DNA of 64,000 nt from Paraburkholderia aromaticivorans (GTDB lineage Bacteria; Pseudomonadota; Gammaproteobacteria; Burkholderiales; Burkholderiaceae): positions 3,534,001 through 3,598,000 of the forward strand of contig NZ_CP051515.1 in NCBI RefSeq assembly GCF_012689525.1, read 5' to 3'. Below the pieces are notes generated by a model that ran no database searches, was not told the DNA's origin, and worked only from the letters and a program-made list of their open reading frames with translations. Position numbers and translations under genes: made by a program. Shown piece after piece: positions 18,409-25,553 of the stretch (its first letter is position 1; every line of letters starts with the position of its first letter).

Positions 18409-18779
18409 AAAGGTGAGGGTTTTCGGGACTATCACAGCAACACTGTGGAATCGCCGCGAAAGGTGAGCGTGTCGACGATCGGTCGCGCACCTGCGCAGCG
18501 AAATTCTGCACAGCGTCGTACGCGCGAGGCGCAACTGAGAGGGACTCAAGCGACGGCTGCAGCGATTCTTCGCACAGCCTGGGAACGCCCGCCAGCAAGG
18601 GCTGGCGCGGGTTTCGGAGGAAGTGGGCCAGTCACGGCGGCCTGCAGCGGCAAGCTTGCTGCAAGGTGCGTGATTCGATGAAACCAGGCTCACCGAAGCA
18701 ACCAGGCCCGACGCGGGTCGCCATCCGAGCCTATGGTTCACGCGCCAGGTTCACGCGAAAGGTGAGCGTTTTCGGGACT
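18409..18779. repeat. Pair of 22-bp direct repeats plus a partial copy
   Basis: A 22-base sequence starting AAAGGTGAG and ending TTTTCGGGACT occurs at 18409-18430 and 18758-18779 with one mismatch. A 12-base partial copy lies at 18459-18470. The copies are in the same orientation, 349 bases apart. The DNA between shows no convincing gene; a minus-strand frame (18358-18741) is Arg/Ser-rich and unlike a protein. It may be a decayed insertion or repeat family; no transposase is seen. Confidence 0.6.
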
Positions 18780-18877
18780 TGCTCAGCCGCGTGAGAAAGG
18801 TGCGAGAAAATCCGCACGCGACATCACTTTAAACAATGCTCCCCACGACGAGCGGACACGTCACGCGCTGAAGCACT

Positions 18878-19168
18878 TCAACCTTCGATCAGAAAGCGCT
18901 CCCGATTCTTGCCTGCGAGCCACGCGGGCGAGCGGCCGCGGCCGCTCCAGGTCTCGCCGGTTTTCGGGTTGCGATACTTGGCGACCGAAGGCGTTTTGCG
19001 GGCCACGGTGCCCTTGCTCGTGAAACCCAGTTCTTCAGCCGTCAGGTCGTATTCGGCTACTTTCTGCTTGATCTCGGCGATCGCCTGCGCAATTTCCTTC
19101 TCGCGCGCCGCCGCGACTTCCTTGTGGAGTTTTTCGAGCTGGGCAGTCAACTGCTTGTACGAGGCCAT
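18878..19168 (-). CDS. H-NS histone-like nucleoid protein family
   Basis: 96 residues. The N-terminus is a coiled-coil oligomerisation region (ASYKQLTAQLEKLHKEVAAAREKEIAQAI) and the C-terminus is the minor-groove DNA-binding motif YRNPKTGETWSGRGRSPAWL. Such proteins silence AT-rich, often acquired DNA. I chose the ATG at 19168 because GGAG lies 8 nt upstream; an ATG six codons earlier would swallow this site. It stands alone, with other minus-strand genes at a distance on either side. Confidence 0.95.
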   Translation of the reverse strand: MASYKQLTAQLEKLHKEVAAAREKEIAQAIAEIKQKVAEYDLTAEELGFTSKGTVARKTPSVAKYRNPKTGETWSGRGRSPAWLAGKNRERFLIEG

Positions 19169-19303
19169 GACGGGTGCTCCGATCATTTTGACGAGAACTG
19201 AAGTGCGGACACTATCAGACGAATAAATTGCCGGATAGAGAAGCCCGACACCGCGAGCGGGTAACGCGCTTAAAAGACGCCGGCCCGGACGCAGTTGGTT
19301 CGC

Positions 19304-20503
19304 TCAATCGTCGATTGCATCGTACACGCGGCGTTCGAAGTCCACTGTCATTGAAAACGGTTCGACGGAGCGCCTTTGAATCAGCATCAGACCGATCAGG
19401 TCTTCCACCGGATCGGCGAACCAGCTCGTGCCATACGCACCCGGCCAGCCGAACGAGCCCATCGAGCGATAGCCGAGCGGCAGCTGCTGCGCCGGATCGT
19501 CGACGATGGACAAGCCAAGGCCGAACCCCTGCCCTGCCCACAGCGCATGACCGAAGGCCGACACGCGGCGTTGGTCGCGCGTCAGAAAATTCGAGCGCAT
19601 CAGATCGACCGAGCGGTGCGACAGCAAACGCGTCGTGCCGACCCGTCCGCGACCGAGCAGCAGTTGCGCGAATTGCAGGTAGTCCTGCGCCGTCGAAACC
19701 AGCCCGCCGCCGCCGCTCTGGAATCGGTCCGGATCCGCCCACCGGCTCGACGACGGATGGTCCTCGACGATACGCCGCCGCGTACCCTGTTCGACACCAT
19801 ATGCCGTGGCCAGCCGGGCGAGTTGCGCGTCGGGCACCCAGAAAGCAGTATCGCGCATGCCGAGCGGCTCGAAAATCCGCGTCCGGAAAAACTCGCCGAG
19901 CGTCATACCGCTCACGCGTTCGATCAGGACGCCGAGGACATCGGTCGCGATGCCGTAGTGCCAGCGTGAACCGGGCTGGAACATGAGCGGCAAACTTGCC
20001 ATATGGGCAAGCCAGGCGTTGGCGTCCATGTGCGCTTCGAATCCGTTGAAAGCGGCTGCGTAAGCCTCGGCCAGCGGGCCGGTCGCGGTGAAGTGATAGG
20101 CGAAGCCGGCGCGGTGCGTCAGCAGATCGAGCACGGTGAGCGACGCTCTGGCGGGGTCGGTTTCGTCGAGTGGGCCGGTGGGGTCGCGCAGCACGCGTGG
20201 CGCGGATAGTTCCGGCAACCAGAGTGAGATCGGCGTGTCGAGGGCGAGCCGATCTTCTTCGATCAGCATCAGGATCGCGGCGCTGGTCACCGGCTTGGTC
20301 ATGGAGGCGATGCGGAACAGCGTGTCGCGCTCCATCGGCAACTGCGCCGCGTCGTCGCGCCAGCCGAGCGGCTCGAAATAGCCGATCTCGCCGCGCCGCC
20401 AGACCATCGACACCACGCCCGCCACTTCACCGCGTTCCACGTAGCCTTGCATGGCGTTGGTCAGCGCCGTCAGCCGAGACGCGGAAAGTCCTGCTGGTTG
20501 CAT
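19304..20503 (-). CDS. Serine hydrolase of the beta-lactamase/EstB esterase family
   Basis: 399 residues. The S-x-x-K nucleophile motif is at residues 67-70 (SMTK) and the Tyr motif is in WHYGIATDVLG, as in class C beta-lactamases and EstB-type esterases. No signal peptide is seen, which favours a cytoplasmic esterase or transesterase over a true beta-lactamase. The ATG at 20503 is preceded by a weak purine-rich site. The substrate cannot be told from sequence. Confidence 0.9.
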   Translation of the reverse strand: MQPAGLSASRLTALTNAMQGYVERGEVAGVVSMVWRRGEIGYFEPLGWRDDAAQLPMERDTLFRIASMTKPVTSAAILMLIEEDRLALDTPISLWLPELSAPRVLRDPTGPLDETDPARASLTVLDLLTHRAGFAYHFTATGPLAEAYAAAFNGFEAHMDANAWLAHMASLPLMFQPGSRWHYGIATDVLGVLIERVSGMTLGEFFRTRIFEPLGMRDTAFWVPDAQLARLATAYGVEQGTRRRIVEDHPSSSRWADPDRFQSGGGGLVSTAQDYLQFAQLLLGRGRVGTTRLLSHRSVDLMRSNFLTRDQRRVSAFGHALWAGQGFGLGLSIVDDPAQQLPLGYRSMGSFGWPGAYGTSWFADPVEDLIGLMLIQRRSVEPFSMTVDFERRVYDAIDD

Positions 20504-20569
20504 GTTCGTCCTGAATCAGTGGAGGGAGATGGCAGCCTGCTCGCCCTGACCTGATGCGCGCTTTCCGTC

Positions 20570-20597
20570 GGCGGACGGCGGACGGCGGACGGCGGAC
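20570..20597. repeat. Four tandem copies of the heptamer GGCGGAC
   Basis: Four perfect head-to-tail copies of GGCGGAC lie just upstream of the EstB-like gene. A short tandem array like this may vary in copy number between strains. Confidence 0.85.
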
Positions 20598-20768
20598 GTC
20601 TGGAGCGTAAGGCGCCGTTAGCGCGTGCGCGACGAATGACGTGGCTTGCCATCCTGCCAAGACAACGCCCTGCGCCGCGCCGCCAATGTGACCGTCACGT
20701 TCCCTTATTTTTGCAGAAAACGTTACCCGATCGAAGGTTACGTCAAAGCCGTCCACTGCGCGGGGCGT

Positions 20769-20972
20769 TCAGGCTTTCTGGCGCTGCTCCAGAGCCGATA
20801 GCGCGGCGTTGAGCCGTTTGACGCGGTTCGCCTGCGCCGGCACCAGGGCCGCGCCGGAAACAGAGTCGATGCGGTTTCGCCAATACGACAGCGGGATGCG
20901 GTCTGCCGCGGAGATATGCGAGATTACGTGTTCAAGATGTTCAATATCTTTTTCGAGTTGGTGATGATTCAT
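20769..20972 (-). CDS. Small hypothetical protein, 67 aa
   Basis: MNHHQLEKDIEHLEHVIS... is a soluble, helical protein with no Cys and a charged N-terminus. GGGGAAAG sits just before ATG 20972, which decides this start over a longer frame beginning at 21038. Function unknown. The gene stands alone. Confidence 0.75.
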   Translation of the reverse strand: MNHHQLEKDIEHLEHVISHISAADRIPLSYWRNRIDSVSGAALVPAQANRVKRLNAALSALEQRQKA

Positions 20973-21486
20973 TGCTTTCCCCGGATTACTCGTTGAACTA
21001 TTTTCAATGTGTAAATCGAAGCATAAAGCGTGCCGCAATTACTTCCGGTTTTTGCCTGAACGGAAAATCCTTCCTGGCACTTTCCGCATAAGCGACCAAA
21101 CCGGCAAAACCTGCCCACTGCTTGAATCTTGAGCCACTGGCAAGAGAATACTGTGGCTGAACTTCGCGTTCCGTTAGGTGCCGCACCGACTTGGCTAAAC
21201 GACGCGAATTGGACGTTTTTAATTGCGCTCGGCGACAAGAAAAATATTATGAAGCGTGGCATTAATACCCATTGAGCATCATAGCCGCGGAGAGAACCCG
21301 CATTAGACGCAGGTCTTTATGACGGCCGTACGCTTATCGCGCCGACCTTGAAGCATTGCGTGAACCCGTTTGCCGCGCACGAATGAAATCGGTGCGACGA
21401 TCGAAACGCCCGCAATCGTTGTCGAGCCGCGGCTGAAGGAAGAATGCTTGAGGCGTTGGTCGCGCCGGCCTTGCGCCGGCGCGCCG
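20973..21486. other. Intergenic region, about 510 bases
   Basis: This region is less GC-rich than its surroundings, and frames in it do not look like genes (a 97-residue minus-strand frame at 20969-21262 has no ribosome site). A strong stem (GCGCCGGC 21462-21469 with GCCGGCGC 21475-21482) lies four bases after the stop of the lipoprotein gene and may mark its transcript end. Confidence 0.5.
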
Positions 21487-21747
21487 TTATTTCGCCCGGC
21501 AGGCGTAAATCAGGTTGAGCGTGCCGTTCTCGGTGGACTGACGCACGACATCGAACGCACCGCCGCAACTTGCGCTGGCCTGCTGCGAGCAGGAGTCGGA
21601 ACCGGCTGGGCACTGCACCAGCGTCGTCGCGCGGCCGTCCGGCAAAAACAGCGGCGCGCTGCTGCTGCAACCGCTCAGCGCGACCATGGCGCCGGCCGCC
21701 AGCGTGGCACAGGCCCGACGCGCGTAGAAGGAGAGACTGCGTTTCAT
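21487..21747 (-). CDS. Small lipoprotein, 86 aa
   Basis: A lipoprotein signal peptide with lipobox LSGC (MKRSLSFYARRACATLAAGAMVALSGC) would leave a mature protein of about 60 residues anchored by the Cys. The mature part has four more Cys (QCPAGSDSC, ASCGG, YAC), which could form two disulfides in the periplasm. The function is unknown. A G-rich ribosome site precedes ATG 21747. The gene is next to the sigma-54 activator but separated by 88 bases. Confidence 0.8.
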   Translation of the reverse strand: MKRSLSFYARRACATLAAGAMVALSGCSSSAPLFLPDGRATTLVQCPAGSDSCSQQASASCGGAFDVVRQSTENGTLNLIYACRAK

Positions 21748-21834
21748 TTGAAACCCCGATCACGTCTTGTTTTTCGATCACGCGATTGTGCCACGCGTCA
21801 ATTACGCTGCGTCAATCGCCATCGCCGAACGTTG

Positions 21835-23316
21835 TCACACGTCGATGCCGTATGCCGCGATCTTCTTATAGAGCGTCGCGCGACCCATGCCGATCTGGCT
21901 CGCCGTGTCGATCACACGACCGCCATTGGCGCGCAAGGCGTCGCTCAGGAATCGCTTCTCGAAGGCGGCCATCGCCTCACTCCACGAGGCCGGTTCAGGC
22001 GCACTAGCCTGCGCGCCTGCCGCGTGCGCCGTCGAAAGCGCCTCGGGCAAGGGCACGTTCGGACGATGCGCGCCGCCGCCATGCGCCGAGCCGATAAACG
22101 GCGCCAGTGCCCGCGCATCGATCCGCTCGCTGTCGGACAGCATTACGGCGCGCTCCAGCGTGTTGCGCAATTCGCGCACATTGCCCGGCCAGCCGTACGA
22201 ACACAGCAGCCGCAGCGCGTCGTCCTGCAATTCGAAGTGACTGGCGCCGCGCGCCTGCGTCGACAGATCCTCGAGCATCGCGTAGGCCAGCGCCTCGATG
22301 TCGGAGGTTCGCTCGCGCAACGGCGGCGCATGGATCGTCAAGACGTTCAGCCGATAGAACAGGTCAGCGCGAAAACGCCCGGCCGCGACGAGCGCGGGCA
22401 AATCGGCCGACGTCGCCGCGATGATCCGGACATCGGCGCGCACGATCCGGTTCGACCCCAGCGGTTCGAACTCCTTGTCTTGCAACACCCGCAGCAGCTT
22501 GCCCTGCAAAGGCAGCGGCATATCGCCGATTTCGTCGAGAAACAGCGTGCCGCCGTTCGCGAGTTCGAACTTGCCGACGCGCCCTTTGCGGTCCGCTCCG
22601 GTGTAGGCGCCGGGCGCGGCGCCGAAGAATTCGACTTCGAGCAAGGTGTCGGGAATCGCCGCGACGTTGACCGTTACCAGCGGCTGATTCGCGCGCGCCG
22701 AGCCGCCGTGGATGGCATGCGCAAGCAACTCCTTGCCGGTGCCGGTTTCGCCGAGCAGCAGCACCGGCGACTCGAGTTGCGCGGCGCGACGTGCCTGGCG
22801 CTTCACTTCGAGACTGGCCGCGCTCGTGCCGACGAAACTGCCGAAGGTATATTTGGCCCGCCGAGCCTGCGCGAGCGACTGGCGCGTCGCGATCAACTCT
22901 TCCTGCACGCGCGAGTAGTGGGAAAAGAGCGGCGTCAGCGCCTTCAGTTCGTCGAAGAGTGCGAAGCCCACCGCGCCCACCGTGGCGCCCGCGTCGTCTT
23001 TCAGCGGCAAACGCGTGACGACGAGCGGTTCGCGGTCCGTTTCCAGAATATCGAGCAGAATCGGTTTGCCGGTGTTGACGACCTCGCGCATCAGGCTGTT
23101 CGGGATCACCGCTTCGCAATCGCGGCCGATGGCCTGCGCCGGGTCCGCAAACCCAAAGCGCGCCGCATAGCGTTTGTTGATCCAGACCACGCGCGCGTCG
23201 GCATCGACGATAAACGTGCCTTCGCTGAAATTTTCGAATGTGCGGAAGAGCGAATCCATCGCCCGGCGCAGTACGTCGCCGTAAGTGGCAGGCAAGCCTG
23301 CCCAGTCGTTCATCAT
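21835..23316 (-). CDS. PAS-domain sigma-54-dependent activator (HbcR-like)
   Basis: 493 residues. The order is PAS domain (about 20-130), AAA+ domain (about 160-385) with Walker A GETGTGKE, the sigma-54 contact loop GAYTGA (Tyr for the usual Phe) and Walker B GGTLFLDEIGD, then a Fis-type helix-turn-helix (ASQIGMGRATLYKKIAAYGI). It drives RNA polymerase with sigma-54. The divergent GntP permease gene has a near-perfect sigma-54 promoter, so it is the likely target. The pairing of such a regulator with a GntP permease resembles the 3-hydroxybutyrate (hbcR) locus of Pseudomonas; that assignment is inference. Start 23316 or the ATG three bases on. Confidence 0.93.
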   Translation of the reverse strand: MMNDWAGLPATYGDVLRRAMDSLFRTFENFSEGTFIVDADARVVWINKRYAARFGFADPAQAIGRDCEAVIPNSLMREVVNTGKPILLDILETDREPLVVTRLPLKDDAGATVGAVGFALFDELKALTPLFSHYSRVQEELIATRQSLAQARRAKYTFGSFVGTSAASLEVKRQARRAAQLESPVLLLGETGTGKELLAHAIHGGSARANQPLVTVNVAAIPDTLLEVEFFGAAPGAYTGADRKGRVGKFELANGGTLFLDEIGDMPLPLQGKLLRVLQDKEFEPLGSNRIVRADVRIIAATSADLPALVAAGRFRADLFYRLNVLTIHAPPLRERTSDIEALAYAMLEDLSTQARGASHFELQDDALRLLCSYGWPGNVRELRNTLERAVMLSDSERIDARALAPFIGSAHGGGAHRPNVPLPEALSTAHAAGAQASAPEPASWSEAMAAFEKRFLSDALRANGGRVIDTASQIGMGRATLYKKIAAYGIDV

Positions 23317-23352
23317 GTTGTCGCTGTCTCCGGCTATCGTTTTATTATGCCC

Positions 23353-23468
23353 GTCTCATTTCGTAGACAAGCTTATCTCATTGAAGAGATCGCCAGCAAG
23401 CTTGCAGCATAAGGGTTTAACCTCAGTTTGGCTTAACTTCAGCCAATTTACGTCCCGTTTTTGAGACG
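23353..23468. promoter_or_regulatory. Inverted repeats, possible enhancer sites for the sigma-54 activator
   Basis: Three short dyads lie 75-190 bases upstream of the sigma-54 promoter: GTC...GAC (23353-23368), ATCTC-6-GAGAT (23375-23390) and CGTCCC-6-GAGACG (23451-23468). They share a (C)GTCTCA-like half-site. Position and symmetry fit upstream activator sites for a Fis-type regulator. Confidence 0.5.
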
Positions 23469-23542
23469 TTTGGGTACAATCGGCCGGATCGCGTTTTGAA
23501 CTTCGGTCTGCGAAATCAGGCGGCTGGCCGTTGCCGCGTATG

Positions 23543-23558
23543 TGGCACGGAACCTGCA
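23543..23558 (+). promoter_or_regulatory. Sigma-54 (-24/-12) promoter of the GntP permease gene
   Basis: TGGCACG-GAAC-CTGCA matches the sigma-54 consensus TGGCACG-N4-TTGCA with one mismatch and has the exact GG/GC spacing. Transcription would start near 23569, about 59 bases before the permease ATG. The divergent gene encodes a sigma-54 activator, which supports the call. Confidence 0.88.
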
Positions 23559-23627
23559 TTTGCGGGCGCCATGTCGCCGCACCCTCGAGACGGCGACCAT
23601 GTAGAACAACCAAGCTTTGGAGACTCA

Positions 23628-25028
23628 ATGTCCTTTGTCATCGTCCTCGCCGCGCTGGCGTTTCTGATGTTTGCCGCTTATCGCGGCTACAGCGTCATTC
23701 TATTTGCGCCGATCGCCGCGCTCGGCGCCGTTCTGCTGACCGATCCGGCGGCCGTCGCGCCGGTCTTCACCGGCATCTTCATGGAGAAGATGGTCGGCTT
23801 CGTGAAGCTCTACTTCCCGGTGTTTCTGCTGGGCGCCGTGTTCGGTAAAGTCATCGAACTGTCGGGCTTCTCGGAATCGATCGTGGCCGCCGCGATCCGC
23901 TATATTGGCCGCTCGCGCGCCAATGCGGTGATCGTTGCGGTGTGCGCGCTGCTCACCTACGGCGGCGTCTCGCTGTTCGTGGTGGTGTTCGCGGTCTATC
24001 CGTTCGCCGCCGAGCTGTACCGCCAGAGCAATATTCCGAAGCGCCTGATGCCCGGCGCGATCGCACTCGGCGCATTCTCGTTCACCATGGATTCGCTGCC
24101 AGGCACGCCGCAGATCCAGAACATCATTCCGACCACTTTCTTCAAGACGACGTCGTGGGCTGCGCCCGCACTCGGCGTGATCGGCTCGCTGTTCATCATC
24201 GTGGTCGGCCTGACGTATCTGGAATGGCGCCGCCGTTCGGCGATGGCGACCGGCGAAGGTTACGGCACGGATCTCATCAACGAGCCGGATCGCGTGGAAT
24301 CGAAGCAACTGCCGCATCCGTTGCTGGCGGTTGCGCCGCTGGTTCTGGTCGGCGTCGCGAACTTCCTGCTGACCCACTGGATTCCGAACTGGTACGGCGC
24401 GTCGTACACCGTTGCGCCGGACATTCTGCCGGGCATTCACGCACCGGTCACGACGACGATCAAGGCCGTGGTCGCCATCTGGGCCGTGGAGGGCGCACTG
24501 CTCCTCGGCATCATCATGGTTGTCGTGACGGCGTTCAACCGCGTGCGCGAGCGCTTCGCGATCGGCACCAAGGCTGCGGTGGCGGGCGCACTGCTGGCTT
24601 CGTTGAACACGGCGTCGGAATACGGTTTTGGCGGTGTGATCGCAGCGTTGCCGGGCTTTCTGGTGGTCAGCAACGCGTTGAAGAGCATTCCCAATCCGCT
24701 TGTCAATGCAGCTGTTTCGGTGAGCTCGCTGGCGGGTATCACGGGTTCGGCGTCGGGCGGCATGAGCATCGCGCTCGCGGCCATGTCCGACACATTCATC
24801 AAGGGCGCGGAAGCGGCGCATATTCCGATGGAAGTGTTGCACCGGGTCGTCGCCATGGCGAGCGGCGGTATGGACACGCTGCCGCACAACGGTGCGGTGA
24901 TCACGCTGCTGGCAGTCACGGGCTTGACGCATCGGCAGTCGTATCGCGACATCTTCGCGGTCACGGTCATCAAGACCATGGCTGTGTTCTTTGTGATCGC
25001 AGTCTATTACGCGACTGGTTTGGTCTGA
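23628..25028 (+). CDS. GntP-family permease (probable hydroxy-acid:H+ symporter)
   Basis: 466 residues with about 12 membrane segments. The pattern MSFVIVLAALAFLMFAAYRGYSV, the motif DSLPGTPQIQN and the late segment ITGSASGGMSIALAAM fit the GntP family, which takes up gluconate, glycerate, hydroxybutyrate and similar acids. GGAG sits 7 nt before ATG 23628; upstream in-frame codons overlap the sigma-54 promoter and are rejected. It is controlled by the divergent sigma-54 activator and followed by a terminator. Substrate by context may be 3-hydroxybutyrate, but this is not shown. Confidence 0.92.
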   Translation: MSFVIVLAALAFLMFAAYRGYSVILFAPIAALGAVLLTDPAAVAPVFTGIFMEKMVGFVKLYFPVFLLGAVFGKVIELSGFSESIVAAAIRYIGRSRANAVIVAVCALLTYGGVSLFVVVFAVYPFAAELYRQSNIPKRLMPGAIALGAFSFTMDSLPGTPQIQNIIPTTFFKTTSWAAPALGVIGSLFIIVVGLTYLEWRRRSAMATGEGYGTDLINEPDRVESKQLPHPLLAVAPLVLVGVANFLLTHWIPNWYGASYTVAPDILPGIHAPVTTTIKAVVAIWAVEGALLLGIIMVVVTAFNRVRERFAIGTKAAVAGALLASLNTASEYGFGGVIAALPGFLVVSNALKSIPNPLVNAAVSVSSLAGITGSASGGMSIALAAMSDTFIKGAEAAHIPMEVLHRVVAMASGGMDTLPHNGAVITLLAVTGLTHRQSYRDIFAVTVIKTMAVFFVIAVYYATGLV

Positions 25029-25047
25029 GCGGGTGGGGGCTGGGCAC

Positions 25048-25079
25048 GATGCCGGCAACGCGCCGGCATCCTGAGTTTT
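25048..25079 (+). terminator. Rho-independent terminator of the GntP gene
   Basis: GATGCCGGC (25048-25056) and GCCGGCATC (25062-25070) form a perfect 9-bp stem with a 5-base loop, followed by a short T4 run. It lies 20 bases after the permease stop. Confidence 0.8.
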
Positions 25080-25129
25080 GATCGGTTACCTTGTCATCCC
25101 GACAACCGATCTTGCCTCGCACACCTGCC

Positions 25130-25531
25130 ATGAGCTCAGCGCCTTCTTTCTGGATGATTCCCACAGCACCCACGCCGGTCGGCCCGTTCTCGCATGCTGC
25201 CGAGGCCGACGGCTGGGTCTTCCTGACCGGCCAGATGCCGACCTCCCCGACCGACGACGCCGTGCCGCTTCCCGAAGGCGTGGTCGCCCAGACCAAGCGC
25301 GTGATGGACAATCTCGTGCTGGTGCTCCAGGGGCTGGGCCTCGGTCTGCAAAACGTGGTGGCGGCACGCATCTTCCTGACCGAGTTCAAGCGCGATTACG
25401 CGCCGATGAACGAGATCTACCGCGCCTTCTTCCCTGCCGACGCGCTGCCGGCGCGAACCTGCATCGGCGTCACCGCACTGGCGCGCGATGCGCTCGTCGA
25501 AATCGATTTCATCGCCAAACGGCCGGGTTGA
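25130..25531 (+). CDS. RidA/YjgF-family imine/enamine deaminase
   Basis: 133 residues. The segments PTPVGPFSHAAEADGWVFLTGQMP, VVAARIFLTEFKRDYAPMNEIY and LPARTCIGVTALARDALVEIDFIAK are typical of RidA proteins, which hydrolyse reactive enamines and imines released by PLP enzymes. The conserved Arg in PARTC is present. I chose the ATG at 25130; the longer frame starts with TTG. It stands after the GntP terminator, so it probably has its own promoter. Confidence 0.9.
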   Translation: MSSAPSFWMIPTAPTPVGPFSHAAEADGWVFLTGQMPTSPTDDAVPLPEGVVAQTKRVMDNLVLVLQGLGLGLQNVVAARIFLTEFKRDYAPMNEIYRAFFPADALPARTCIGVTALARDALVEIDFIAKRPG

Positions 25532-25553
25532 GCGCGCGAAGCCGAATGGCGTA

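Noticed and set aside
18358..18741. Minus-strand frame of 127 codons between the direct repeats
   Set aside because: Composition is dominated by Arg, Ser and Cys, there is no ribosome site, and it spans a repeat copy; better explained as part of a repeat.
20969..21262. Minus-strand frame of 97 codons upstream of the 67-residue gene
   Set aside because: No ribosome site and no recognisable domain; overlaps the well-supported start at 20972.
21370..23412. Plus-strand open frame of 680 codons opposite the sigma-54 activator
   Set aside because: It is antisense to a gene with complete AAA+ and HTH motifs; Arg/His/Gln-rich composition is typical of the mirror frame in high-GC genes.
23700..25058. 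Minus-strand frame of 452 codons opposite the GntP gene
   Set aside because: Antisense shadow of a clear membrane transporter; Arg/His/Asp-rich with no domain.
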